A stretch of 64,000 bases of DNA from Trichoplax sp. H2 (lineage: Eukaryota > Placozoa > Uniplacotomia > Trichoplacea). How positions within the stretch are numbered: the first letter of the stretch is position 1; each line of letters opens with the position of its first letter. Below, in pieces: positions 52,759 through 64,000 of the stretch. The stretch lies in assembly GCA_003344405.1 (NCBI GenBank), contig NOWV01000131.1:124001-188000 (forward strand), read 5' to 3'. The translations under genes and the position numbers were made by a program. Below the pieces are notes generated by a model. It did not search any database. It saw only the letters and a list, made by a program, of their open reading frames with translations, and was not told the DNA's origin.

Positions 52759-55700
52759 CTAAGGTTCCGGAGGAGGTGGCGGAGGTGGTGGTGGTGCCTG
52801 TTGCTATAGAGTAAGTACAGTAAATTCACACATCAGAAGTTTCAACATGTCAGTTTAACGACAAATAATAGTTGTAATAATCTTTTACCCATGGAGCGGT
52901 ACCAGGAGGTGGAGGAGCAGTGACATTTTTTGAGTCAAATCCAGGCGCTGCAGCACCAGGTTGAAGCCAAGGCGCACCACCTGGATTAGGAACATTGGCT
53001 AGAATTAAATTAAAAGAGTAACCTCTAAGTATTTAATTAAAGTTATAATTGTCCAATAACTACGATTTATAGAGGTATGGTATTATTAAATTTAGAAACA
53101 GTGATGATAAAATTCAATGCGGTTGTAGCAAAAACTTAAAAAGATTTCATCTAATCTTCATAAATCAGCATCTGAACCTTGTTGCCAAGGAGCTGATGGT
53201 ACAGCCGATGGATTTGTGTCCGAAGCAGCTAAACCAGGAGGAGGGGGGTTACCGCTTGGTACTGAAGAGAATAATGTACTGTATATTATTTTCATTTGAT
53301 AAAGACAATAAATAAGTAAACGATTATGTAGCAAATGTTGATCTACCTGATGGACCATGTGGTAAAGGTTGTTGCATTGGTGGATATCCCCAAGGTTGAT
53401 AACCACCCCACGTAGGTTGAGGCATCATCGGATATCCATACGGAGGGAAAGCACCAAAACCGGGAGGACCAGGGGCCTAAGAAAAAGGTTGTAGTTATGA
53501 TTATATTAGAGAAAATATTCTTAAAATGGATAATATCGTGTCATATTAATATGTCTATATTATGAGAAAGAATTGTACCATAGGCATATTTGTCATAGGC
53601 ATCCCTGAAGCTGGAGGCATTGGATGAGGACCACCACTAATGGGTACAGATGTCGGAGCAGGAGCAGGAGCAGGAGCTGGAGGTGCAGGAACTGCTGTGG
53701 TAGAAGTAGTAGTTGCAATAGTAGCAGTTGTGATTACGGTATTAAGATTAGTAGCAGGAGTAGATGTCGCTGCACTAGTAGTATCTGGTTTCTTAGTAAT
53801 TTCTTCAGGGGCAGAGCCTTCACCCAGTTCGGCCATCAATGATAGGTACTGTGATAATCAATTACCATCAAGTTACGCCTTTCATTAGTGGTTAAGTTGG
53901 ATATCATTGCAAGTAAACTAATAACTACCAAATCGAGAGTATCACTACTTCAACAGATGGCCAATGTAACTATAATAATCGAGTACGTCACTAAACTTAA
54001 AGGTACCCATACCTCATTATCCATTTTTTCTCTATCGATAACAGGTTCTACTGGCTCGTTACCACCTTCTTCGTTACTTCTAATTAAATCAGTAAGGAAG
54101 TGTAACATATCTAGAATATCGTGTAATATATTCTTTATAGAATAATAAAACATATTTATTTCTTACTTTTGTTTACAATCAGTTGCTACATGGCCAATAC
54201 CACCGCATATGGTACATGCGATAGTACTTGTAAGATTTCGCTGCTCTGGGCATTCCCAGTAACGATGCCCAGTGGCTCCACAATTTCGACATCTATGTTG
54301 AATCATAAATAGAGTCAGGGATAATCAAACAATAAGTTTAGCTTGTAAGAAGTTATGCATACCTATTCAAATCTTCTTCTCTCAGTGTGCCATTTAATTG
54401 AGCTAGTTCACGAAGTTGCATACGTTTTAGATCATTTTGTCCTTCCGGAGAATCGATACCGCACTGAATTATTTCATGTATCTGTAGTTAGATAATAAAA
54501 TTTAGTTACAATGATAGTAGTGATTCTAGTAGTATATCTCCCAATCAGAAGTATGGTCAAAAATTTCGCAGACATATTGACGTAAAATATGTATCACTAC
54601 TGGTTCATGACTACCTTGTTAACGGCAATCTTAACACCGTCAGCGGTTGAGCCAGTAATCAGTGCATGTAAAGCTTCATCTTCACCAGAATTCGGCTACA
54701 ACAATAAATAAGTAGAATAAGTACATAATATCTAATTTATTCTCTAACGATTACTGAATCATAATAAAGCCTCTAAAACTTGTTTGTCTTAACCAAGTGC
54801 ATGTTAAGTCATTGCATCATACTGTAACAGTCTTGATTGCCTTACATATAATTGTGCTTTTCCTTCCTTTGTTGAGCCTTTTCCTCGTATCATTATCTTA
54901 GAGTTGCTCTAAAACAAATAAAGAAAATAGAAAACATTAAGCAGAAAGTAAGTCGTATAATTAGGCATATGTGGTGGTAATATTACTTCTTTTTCTATTC
55001 TCTTCAAGGTGTTTCCACTATGAAAAAGTAATATTGAATACATGATTAGTCCAAACAATAAAAGATTGACAACCTCAGCAAAGTCATTAATTTAATAGTC
55101 TTATTAAAGTTACCGAGGTCCAATAAGTAGTCCGATAAAGTTAATAGTAGGATAGTCATCCTGTGGGATCATCACCTTATCTTGGACCTTAATAGCCGGC
55201 GGCCTGAATGAATGATGTGAATCAGTTAATAAAATGAGGTCAAAATTTTGTACTTGAATCATATTGTATTGAAATCAATAAAATGTGTCATTACTAAAAT
55301 AGATTTATACCGATAATCTACAGGAGGTTTATAATTTGAATTCAAGGCCGATAATTCTTGTATGGCACTATGCCTTTCTTCTTCGAGTTTCTTCCTTACA
55401 CGAAATTCTCTGGTATTTAATCTTTTACCATCATTACTATAAAGTGGTTCCGGCGACGGGGAACTGTTCATTCAATGAAGATTTTTCAATTGATTAAAAC
55501 AATTGATGCATTTCGTATTTCATAATAAAAAGGGATAAATAAGCGTTTAATTCTATTACCGATCTTCCGGGTTTTCCGGAATACCTAAATCGCCAGTTCT
55601 TAACATTTTCGTAACTTCTTCTATCCTATATTGTACTATAAGCATGTCGTAATAAGATAAGTATTTACGTCGTGGGTAAATATCCATGTCTAATCTGAAT

Positions 55701-57049
55701 AAACTGAAGGTATATCCAGCAAGCCATATTCTGATGTGTACTACCTTGTATTGTAGTATTATTTATCACATTAATACTCGATTGCGAAAGCAAAAACTAG
55801 CATGCCCTTTATGGAATAACATTATGTATGCATCTATATGCTACATTCATTGACGTAGAGGAGCAGTAAAACACTTCTAAAGTTCTAGACGTCCTCGATA
55901 ATATGTATCAAGGCACAATTAAACCAGATATGGGAGTAGGGTAGACATAATGTAGTAAGAATCATTTATTACAGATGTCCATTAATACTGTCACCAAAAT
56001 TTATGAATGAACTTAGAGATCATTCATACGCAAGCTGTATGCGTAAATGTAGGTTAACTTAGATAATGATGACTTTAGAATTAACAATGGTGTCAGACAT
56101 TCGCAGACATTACACCAGCTGCAAATTCCCTTCAAATAATTTTAATGATAGCCATTATGTAGAAGTCTACCAACATGATCCTAAGTTATAGATGAGTACT
56201 AACTAAATAGAATGGTAAAGTTTTCAATCTGGAAATTCATCCATTACAATTTCACTTAGAATGTATTGGAAAGAGTAATAAAAGAGCGTATGCAATTTCA
56301 TTTGAACAACTCGAGCACTCTATTCTATCTACTCTTTTAATTTCAACGCTTTATTATGCAGCACGGTATGGCATATCATGGCAGTGAAGCGAATGATTAC
56401 TAGGATATTTGCTAGAACAACAACTAATCCGTAACTGGTCTTTCTACTTTGAGAGGGCATGAATAGAATGATATCATAACAAAGTAGTTGCACTTGTAGA
56501 ATGAGGTAGATAGGCCTATCGTATTGTACGGGTTGGAGTAAGTTGTAGAGAAATTTGGACAGATACTCACACAAGTATTGCTTTTTCTGATCCTCTGTAG
56601 CATTTGTCGGGATGACCGTGGGCATGCCTGGTAGAATACTTTTCGATTCTTCGGAAGCCCAACGACTTCTACGTTTTCTTTTTCTTTGAGCGTCTCCAGT
56701 TCCTAATATTATAATAATAGAAAAGAGATGATTTCAAGATGGGGCCCACTCGTTATAGTATAGTGTGATCCATCTGAAGCTATAGCATTGTCAATGATCT
56801 CAATCAAGTTACTGTACAATTTGGCAAACATTGCAACTATTTGTGCCTGCAATGGATTGGAGCATAGATCAACAATTTCAATGAAAGAATCATTTCTTGA
56901 CTGTGTATCAAGTATCGCCTAGAGTCGATAGCTATACAAGGGACTACAAGACTGGTGTCGTCTCCATTGTACATACCATCATCTGCTGAACGCTTGTACT
57001 GGATATCGTCGTTATTATTACCATTGCTACCTTGGATAACAGCGCTCAT
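52759..57049 (-). CDS. SF1: Splicing factor 1 (SF1, branchpoint-binding protein)
   Basis: Recognises the intron branch point with U2AF in early spliceosome assembly; nuclear. Exon 1 (56977-57049) joins at phase 1 to exon 2 (56571-56702), which encodes the U2AF65-binding motif KRKRRSRW and then LPGMPTVIP. Next is [20 protein letters not shown], then [20 protein letters not shown] (55259-55471). KH-QUA2 exons follow, with FIGLLIGPR-type and [17 protein letters not shown] residues. Two CCHC zinc knuckles, [14 protein letters not shown] and [14 protein letters not shown], lie near 54180-54290. After [12 protein letters not shown] come Thr/Ala- and Pro-rich exons ending in a polyproline run and EP. 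Vertebrate SF1 has one knuckle, so two is notable. The frame stays open upstream to an ATG at 57151, so a longer N terminus is possible. Confidence 0.95.
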
Positions 57050-57298
57050 TTTCTTGACTTCTTCAATGTGTGTAAGGCGTCTCAATAGAACTCTAGTTCT
57101 GCTACTTGCAGGACGATAAATAAAGACAGGAATCGATGTCGATTCTGTCAAGAAATTAAACTACTTGACCAGTGAGAAAGAGAAGGAAACCTTTCTTTCA
57201 CTTTGCACTTCACTCTTTTGAACACATGAAGTTGGAAGTAGAGTCGCGCGTGCAGTCAGGCGCGCAGTCCGTCACACAGGCCTTTTTCCACTGACGTC

Positions 57299-58043
57299 CA
57301 ACTAGACTCACCACGGCCAGTCTGTCATTATACAGTACTATATAGTTGCTACCATGTTGCAGCAGCACCATGGTCGCCACCAGACCTACAGTACTGTACT
57401 GTAGGGACCAAAAAGAAAGAACGCAGAGTGCACAGTACGTACTGTACAGTAAAGTGTACAGAATTTCACCTTAAAATGACGAAAACTTGTACTGTACACT
57501 GACTTCTTGCTACCAGCTGAAACGCTTAACAGTGTATGACATACAGACTGACAGAGGGGACTCTACTTCGATTGACTTCCAAGTAGACTTACCACGGTCA
57601 CATTGTATTATACTATATAGTTGCGTCAGGTCTAGTTGCTACCATGGTTAGCACCAGCACCATGGTCGCCACCAGACCTAGGGACCAAAAAGAAAGAACG
57701 CACAGTGTACAGTACGTACATGTACTGTAATATACAGTATGACATACTGTACTGTATACAGACTGACGTCGAGGTAGTGTCACCACTGTCAGTCTGTAAT
57801 TTTATTGTACTATACAGTACAGTATTGTTGCTACCATTTGTGTGCCATGGTAGCTCACCAGGCCTAGGGACCAAAAAGAGAAGAACGCACAGTGCACAGT
57901 ACGTACAGTACACTGTAGTGTACAGTACTGTACTGTACTGTACAGTACAGAGAAAATTTCACCCCCAAATAATTAAAACGTGTACTGTACTGTACTGTTT
58001 ACACGGACTTCTTGCTACCACTTGAAACGCATTACAGTGTACT
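57299..58043. repeat. Three-copy tandem repeat carrying GTAC palindromes
   Basis: Copies span about 57299-57540, 57566-57762 and 57766-58043. Shared blocks in order are TAGTTGCTACCATG or TTGCTACCAT, then CACCAG(A/G)CCTA, AGGGACCAAAAAGA, AAGAACGCA and CAGTACGTAC. Copies 1 and 3 also share AATTTCACC and ACTTCTTGCTACCA followed by TGAAACGC; copy 2 lacks this end. Differences between copies are substitutions plus variable palindromic filler. Confidence 0.8.
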
Positions 58044-58131
58044 GTTCTGAGTGTATTCGTTCTTTTCTCGAGTTGGAAATCGGAGGGGGAAGGGAGGGAA
58101 TTTTCTCTTCGAGTACTGTAGTCTCTGGTAA

Positions 58132-58155
58132 TAGGGTTAGGGTTAGGGTTAGGGT
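58132..58155. repeat. Interstitial telomere-like tract (TTAGGG)4
   Basis: Four perfect consecutive TAGGGT units (24 bases) reading TTAGGG on the plus strand, the animal telomere repeat, about 340 bases upstream of CMC1. Confidence 0.85.
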
Positions 58156-58189
58156 CAGTAGAACTTAGTACACAGTAGTCATTAAGCCT

Positions 58190-58410
58190 ACAGTGTACAG
58201 TTCGAAACTGAAGTACTGTACGTACTGTTCTGTGATATCATTGGCTATGGAGATGACTACAGTGCAAAGTCTTTCTTTACAGTGTACAGTAAGCATAGTA
58301 CTGTAAAATTAGAAGTACTGAACTGTGTCCACTACTACAGTACAGTACTGTACGGTATGGTCCCTACTGTATACTGTACACTGTACACTATACCCGCACA
58401 GTACTGGACT
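58190..58410. repeat. Scattered GTAC palindromes upstream of CMC1
   Basis: Repeated AGTACTGTACGTACTG, ACAGTGTACAGTAAGC and TACAGTACAGTACTGTACGG units, ending about 85 bases before the CMC1 ATG. Confidence 0.7.
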
Positions 58411-58495
58411 GCACTGTCACCAACTTGTCACCCAGTTGAGCACAGATTCGTGATACGGTAGTGGAAGTGGGAGAGCAGCGGAAAGAGATTGCAAA

Positions 58496-59511
58496 ATGCC
58501 TTTAAAACCGACTGATGATAGTGAAGATCGAAGTTTAAGACATGTTGAAGAAAATGTACTAATTCCTCAGATAATAAGAAAGCGTGCTGCTAAGCTATGC
58601 AACGTCCAAGCTCAAAGTACGTAAGTTAGGACGAGCATGATGAAGTCAATGGATGCAAGGGTTGGTTGCACGTCTTTTACTCAGCTTGCAAGATCATGCT
58701 TAGTCGTATTCGTTATTATCATATCGCCACTGCCTTGTTATAAACTCTATTTTACAGTTATGATCAACGGATTAATAAGCAAGCGAGACTAAAGGACGTT
58801 GCAATACACGCGTATTCGTTATTTCGTATAATAAACAGTTTCGCAGACTTGTATACGAGTATCAAACATTCACTCAGCAATAGACCAATATGTGTCATAG
58901 CTACAGATGGGCCCTTATTCTAGCCATCAACTCATATGCTTCTATTATGTTCATGGATATTTTGTAGAATTTTTCGATTGCTGTAAGGGCAGAACTGTTT
59001 CAGCAGCATGGGCTTGCCGAGCTGAAGTGAAGATGATGAACGACTGTTTAGCCAAGTAGTAAGTACATTATATTCCACTATCTCCTATTGATGCTACTAC
59101 TTCTAGGAGATAAAGTTGCTGTTCATTTTCACCTTCCGTCCTAGGAAATCAACATATTACTCTTAGTAATTCATAATCTGATACATTGTACTAAAAAATA
59201 GGTCATGGTAATTCTTGGTGTATAAATGATTATTAAGTCATTATTTCACAAACATCTCAAAATGTAGAGATCTTCTTGCTAACATCTAAACTGCCACTTT
59301 TGTGTAAGCTAATTTAGCTGGTATTTGATCAATTTATGATAGCTACACAGATCCAGCTTTCTTCGAGGAGTGTAAAGAAAGTTATCTAGCAGAAAGAGCG
59401 CACTTTCGAAAGACAGGAGTTAATCCAAACAGAGTTAACAGGAGACGTGGTCGGACAAGTAGCTTTGAATCTCCCGAACAAGAAAATACAGAACAGCTTA
59501 GTTCTCAATAA
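58496..59511 (+). CDS. CMC1: COX assembly mitochondrial protein CMC1
   Basis: Twin CX9C protein of the mitochondrial intermembrane space that stabilises newly made COX1 during cytochrome oxidase assembly. Three exons, 58496-58616, 58968-59058 and 59343-59511, join in phase to 126 codons; human CMC1 has about 106, the excess being a C-terminal tail. The start MPLKPTDD and RHVEENVLIPQIIRKRAAKL match the family. The first CX9C is C-NVQAQKFFD-C, spanning the exon 1/2 junction, and the second is C-RAEVKMMND-C. Then come YYTDPAFFEECKESYLAE and FRKTGV. The tail after NPNRVNRRRGR is Ser/Glu-rich. Exon 1 ends in GTACGTAAGT, which offers two donors; only the first keeps frame. Confidence 0.95.
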
Positions 59512-61078
59512 TATACCTACCAATGCGCAATTTTAGCCTTTGGAACAACGCGTAGTTAATGTATCATATCAGTGTTTGTGCTTCATATGTAATATCAGTT
59601 TTAACCGTAATGCCTAGTATATCTTAGGAAATTATAAGAATAATTAATGACAGACACCGCTATTTCACATAGCAATACGCGATGTACTAAAATTCAAAAA
59701 TCATTGGCTAATTTATGGATCGAATACATTTTCCTGACGTACAGCATCAAAGCTTCAGTTTACTTATCAATGAAAATTTCCACCACAAATGACTTCATAT
59801 TCATGTTGCGTTATGCGCTATCAATTGTGTTATTTCAGGTAATCCTCACTGAATTTATAACTATCAATAGAACATAAAATTGCTTTGACGTATCTGTGTG
59901 AGATAAATAATGCTATCGTCTGCAACACTATCGGTATATCTAAAGTATGCGTAATTATAGAAAATTATTCCAACTCCTACAAATCCTGTACTCGCCAGTT
60001 GCGAGTACCATGATATTTCAATAAACCACAAATTTCCACAATGTTGAATCAATTGTGTTAATTTTGAGGCGATGCACCGGTAGCATAGGAAGTTATAGCC
60101 TATCAATTAGAATTACATTTTGGACTATGTTAGCACTCATAGCAGTTGTATAATTATTTTATTTATAAATCTGTTCCATACGTATCCCAATAAATTTTGC
60201 TACCATCGTAATTGCAGAAGAATTGCATATCATAATCACAAGCAGTGATTACGATCATATCAGAATGGATCTAAAATAAGAACATTTACTGGATAGAATG
60301 CCATTTGTAATCTACCTTTTTGAAATGCGATCCGTATTCACAGTGATCAAAAATACTGTAATAATGTGCATGCAAGACATGACAAATATGCCAACTTACT
60401 GTGAAAGCCTGATCTGTGATAATAAGTTTTTACTACTACAATATGAAATGCGTGCTAACGATCACTCCTATTTGAGAGGATAGCATTTTACCAACTTATG
60501 TTTATTTAGAAAAGTCTTTAGTACTTATACTGAATACTAAAAGTACACTGAGCTTAAAATTAAAATTATAAAGGAATTTTTAGTTCTTTATAATACTAAA
60601 ATCATAACTAATTATCTTATAAAAATTAATGAAACAAATATTAATTTCATTATATCTATCTGTCTACCGTAGTATAGATTTACTATTGGCTTAGTTACGA
60701 CCCAACTTACGAGCGTTGAATACTACTTGAAATGCTATTTCTTCATATTTTCATAACATAATGTGCTAGAAACATTAATATATGCAGTAACTTAAATGAT
60801 TAAGATAGTTTACTTCAGCTTTTAATATTTTTAGTTAGCCAAGCTTTCATATTAAGCAGCAATGGCAGTTCATCTACTCAAACCGTTAAGTTTCTTGTAA
60901 ATTGTAATATACTAAAATTGACGTAATACGTCTGATAGTTAAGAAACTGAAAAATATTACTTAGACAGATATGGACATTATGACCGAACAATAATTATGT
61001 CAAGTAATTCTTATCGCAAATTAATACTTGACAATATTAAAAGCGTCAGGATATTGAATTTACTTATAAAATTTGCAT
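59512..61078. other. Convergent intergenic region
   Basis: Tail-to-tail interval between CMC1 and the esterase. Open frames of 60-80 codons at 59647-59877 (+), 59864-60106 (-) and 60298-60483 (+) show no recognisable similarity. No GTAC cluster. Confidence 0.55.
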
Positions 61079-63077
61079 TTAAAATTTAGTTATGGTCTGA
61101 TTTTTACGACGAGATAACATAACAGCAAGTATAACTGTTGTCAACATGAAGACACCACACAATACGCTCAATGCAACAGTAGCGATAAATAAACGTTGTG
61201 AGATAACTTGAGATAAGGCAGTCTCAGATGAGATCGTATTCTGCTCAGTCGAAATAAATGAAGCAGTAATCGGCCTGTTTGTGGAGTCATTTGTAGGGTA
61301 ATTTGTAGGTTTACTTGTAGAGCATGGGCGTGAATTTGCTGTAAGAGTAGGCAGGTATTTGTTCCAAAATTCCAATGCAGCTGGTTTGTAATCATTGCCA
61401 GCAGTCGTGGAATTGGAAATCATGATGTATCCTTTCTTGATCAAGTCATACTGTGGCCATTGTGGCGAAGTTAATAGATCATTAGGGTTTCTAAATATTT
61501 AAAAGAAAAATAAGAAAAAATTTAATAAATCGTACTTAATGAATTCAATTGCTATATCAAACCTAAGGGATTATCGATATAGCTCACCCTGTCTTGATGA
61601 AATTTGCCCACATACGCATGACTTTCTTGCTAACAGTTTGATCAATCCCAACAAATTTTTCCGGATACGAACTAGGTGGATTAATAGGATATCCAAACAC
61701 ATAAGAAATTTCTGAAGCGTGAGTAGCACCGTAATATTCTGGAAAGTAGATGGAATTAGCTGGACGTCGATTAAAAACATAAAAATAAGTCGGCAATCCT
61801 TGCTTAACATATTGATTTGCGCATCGTATAGTTGGCGCTAAAAATACAGCATCAGTATTAGCTATACCCATCTGTTCTCGGTTAGCTATTGGTGAGGTAA
61901 TATTATGCCAATCGCTATATTTATATATAATAGCATTAACTGCATTTTGACCAAAGCTTCCATAAGATGCTTGGGCTAGTTGTTTAAAAGTATTTCGGTC
62001 TATGCCATGTGGTAATCCGTTAAAACTATTGAAGGAAAGCGTTCCATCATCTTTAGTTATACCTGTTAAAACTTTTATCTTCTTATTAAACGAGTTATTA
62101 TTCAATAAGGTAACCGGATTATCTGGCAGTAATACCATATCGACAACTGGTTTAAAGGCAAAAAAGCTCGCTTTTAAGAGTATTAATTGAGCATTGAGTA
62201 ACTGTTCAGTTGATAATTCCTTAATACATGTAGAACTAAGCTGGGTGGAACTTCGACTACAATTCGTTACTTGCGCTAACAGATTAAACTGTGCTTGAAC
62301 TTGCAATAGCGTATAGCTTCCAATATCTAATAGTAATGGACCACTTTGTATAATTACTGCACGATAATATGGAAAGCTACTGGGCATGATAGTATGGTAA
62401 GCCACAGAGAATGCGCCAGCAGAATTACCAGCAATCGTTACTCTTTTTGGATCGCCACCAAATCGTTGAATATTTTTAGCTACCCATTTTAGAGCTAATT
62501 GCTGATCCAAGAGACCATTATTAGCCGCAAATTCTCGTTGCGTTCCACTTTCACCACTTGACATAAATCCAAAAATGCCTAACCTGTAATTTAATGTTAC
62601 AACAACAATATTCTCCGAAGCGGCTAGAGTTTGGCCTTGCCACCATGCCCCAGAACCTACAATTAATCGACCACCATGAATCCAGACCAGGACAGAGAGA
62701 TTGCCATCAACACTAGGCTCTGGCGTAAACACATTTAAATATAGGCAGTCTTCATTAATTTGAGATGATGAATCTTGTTGATCTAGCCAAGATATAGGTG
62801 TCTTTTGCGGGCAAGATGCTGAATATTGGCTAGCATTTTTAACACCAGTCCAATTCATACGCAATTCGTTTGGTGGTTGAAATCGCCTTTCATTAATAGG
62901 GGGCATAGCATAAGGTATGCCCCGATATATATAAATATCTTGTCCATATAAATTTACTATTGTTCCAATAACTTGTCCACGATCGGTGTTGACAACGATA
63001 TTACTTAAAGTAAAATTCGGCCAAAATAATACCAAAAGGAATGAACAAATGAAATAATGGATAGCAAAAAGTCTCAT
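61079..63077 (-). CDS. Membrane-anchored type-B carboxylesterase (cholinesterase-like)
   Basis: Alpha/beta-hydrolase predicted to cleave carboxyl esters outside the cell. Two exons, 61588-63077 and 61079-61490, join at phase 2 to 633 codons. Residues 1-25 form a signal peptide (FICSFLLVLFWPNFTLS). The signature EDCLYLNV is at 109-116 and the oxyanion loop HGG at 134-136. The nucleophile elbow GNSAG has Ser219. The acid lies in ITKDDGTLSF (Asp343 or Asp344, where cholinesterases have Glu), and the base is His453 in GATHASEISYVFG. The triad therefore looks intact, unlike in neuroligins, which lack the Ser. Several N-x-S/T sites are present. The C-terminal exon has a Ser/Thr/Pro-rich stalk and one membrane helix (IATVALSVLCGVFMLTTVIL), then a short basic tail, giving a type I topology. 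The substrate is unknown. Confidence 0.9.
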
Positions 63078-64000
63078 ATTGGAATCTCTAGTAGTAAGAA
63101 AGTTAAGGTTTAAAACTCAAATGATACATATAGACACTTTAAAGATTTTATTAATTAGCTAATAAGCTTTATCGAATTGTTTACCAATAAGATTCTTATT
63201 TCTACAAACAAATCCTTATAGATGATGGCGACAAGAGAGCCCTGGATTAGCTAAATGCCTAACATGATATTAACGGTTGATGCGTTAAGCTAAATGAAAT
63301 ATTACAGTCGTGAGCTACATAGACGTATTGGTAGTTGTGCAGAGTCATTAAAGTTCTTAATTTTAGCTTAATTAATTTCAGACTGGTTGATTATTCAAAA
63401 TAATGACGCAATTAATTTATGATAATGTTTGTTCATTTAAGTATTTATACGTTCTAGTGCTTAAAATTAAAACGGATGAAACGTGACATATTGGTAACTT
63501 ATTGAATCACAAAGCAACTTATGTATAATATCTACAAAACTTAACCATAGTCTAGTGTAGGAAGCTTAATTTAGGAAAATTATCTTATTGCATGAAACAT
63601 ATATTTTATTTATGCAGTAGTAACAATGTAATATTGATTTGTTGTAAGTCTAAATCTTATAGCTATGTCATTTTCTACGCCGGATTTCATTCTTAAGGCA
63701 AAATGCTCATAGTCGGTCGAAAAATACAGTTTTATCTAAAATAAATTCGTCAGAACGATGAAGCGCTCTAGCTAGAACCTACTCAGGTCTATTTTTACTC
63801 GTCTTCTTCCTTAGCTGTTTGAGGCATTCTCAGCAAGCAATTGATTATGGATCATTGATCTCACTTATCTTTATTCCTTTAATCTGAGTTTTATTTGGTA
63901 TTATTATATTAAAATTTGATCGTATAATTGCAAGCATCAATTATATGATTATTGCTACCAACGATTGATAGAATATGAGAAAATGACTTGCAAACAATCT
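63078..64000. other. Upstream region of the esterase
   Basis: AT-rich sequence with no ORF, repeat cluster or RNA gene that I can support; presumably contains the esterase promoter. Confidence 0.5.

Larger units (their letters stand above)
57050..58495. promoter_or_regulatory. Head-to-head interval SF1/CMC1
   Basis: A divergent upstream region filled with GTAC palindromes, a three-copy tandem repeat and a telomere-like tract. Open frames at 57632-58025 on both strands are repeat-derived and not credible genes. Confidence 0.5.

Noticed and set aside
53555-53888. Frames antisense to SF1 encoding Arg/Ser-rich or Ala/Gly-rich protein
   Set aside because: Shadows of the SF1 Thr/Ala/Pro-rich exon; the minus-strand frame continues the SF1 protein from [12 protein letters not shown].
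57632-58168. Open frames of 62-129 codons on both strands
   Set aside because: Repeat-derived; the same palindromic DNA reads open in several frames.
59647-60483. Three open frames of 61-80 codons between CMC1 and the esterase
   Set aside because: Short, on mixed strands, and without recognisable similarity or consistent splicing.

Overview
The window is nuclear DNA from an AT-rich, intron-dense eukaryote. Introns are short to medium (about 75-800 bases) with GT-AG ends, and the standard code is used. Several proteins (LSM6, PSMD14, RPS8, ZNF706, STAM, NOL6, CMC1, UNC45, SF1) are close to their animal orthologues, and a TTAGGG-type repeat is present. This points to an animal; compact introns combined with conserved gene structures suggest an early-branching one such as a placozoan. 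The species is inference. I see no rRNA or tRNA gene, no CRISPR array, no clear transposon ORF and no bacterial or viral gene.

Layout. 1-5593 holds no recognisable gene. 5604-14850 (+) is a 28-exon, 1247-codon-scale gene encoding three tandem PH + Btk-type zinc-finger modules between N- and C-terminal segments without recognised domains. 16640-23711 (-) is UNC45. 25379-26609 (+) is LSM6. 27441-30318 (-) is PSMD14/Rpn11. 31914-37606 (+) is NOL6/Nrap. 38625-43050 (-) is STAM. 45352-46361 (-) is ZNF706. 47515-49927 (+) is RPS8. 50826-52100 (-) is an intronless unrecognised membrane protein. 52759-57049 (-) is splicing factor SF1. 58496-59511 (+) is CMC1. 61079-63077 (-) is a membrane-anchored type-B carboxylesterase.

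The genes do not form one pathway. They are mostly housekeeping: mRNA decay and splicing (LSM6, SF1), ribosome and pre-rRNA processing (RPS8, NOL6), proteostasis (UNC45, PSMD14), endosomal sorting (STAM) and cytochrome oxidase assembly (CMC1). Genes largely alternate in strand, giving four head-to-head pairs: UNC45/LSM6, PSMD14/NOL6, ZNF706/RPS8 and SF1/CMC1. Each of these four divergent intervals, and the region just upstream of STAM, carries a cluster of GTAC-centred palindromic repeats (permutations of CAGTACTGTA). The tail-to-tail intervals lack comparable clusters. This is the most systematic unexplained signal in the window.

Other points of interest are the architecture and phase-1 exon modularity of the PH-Btk gene, an array of RRxS-type sites in the same protein, a one-base frame break inside the 15-base repeat of STAM, a three-copy tandem repeat next to an interstitial telomere-like tract upstream of CMC1, and two zinc knuckles in SF1. 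Exon boundaries were derived by hand from splice sites, reading-frame phase and remembered family similarity; nothing was confirmed by transcripts or searches.
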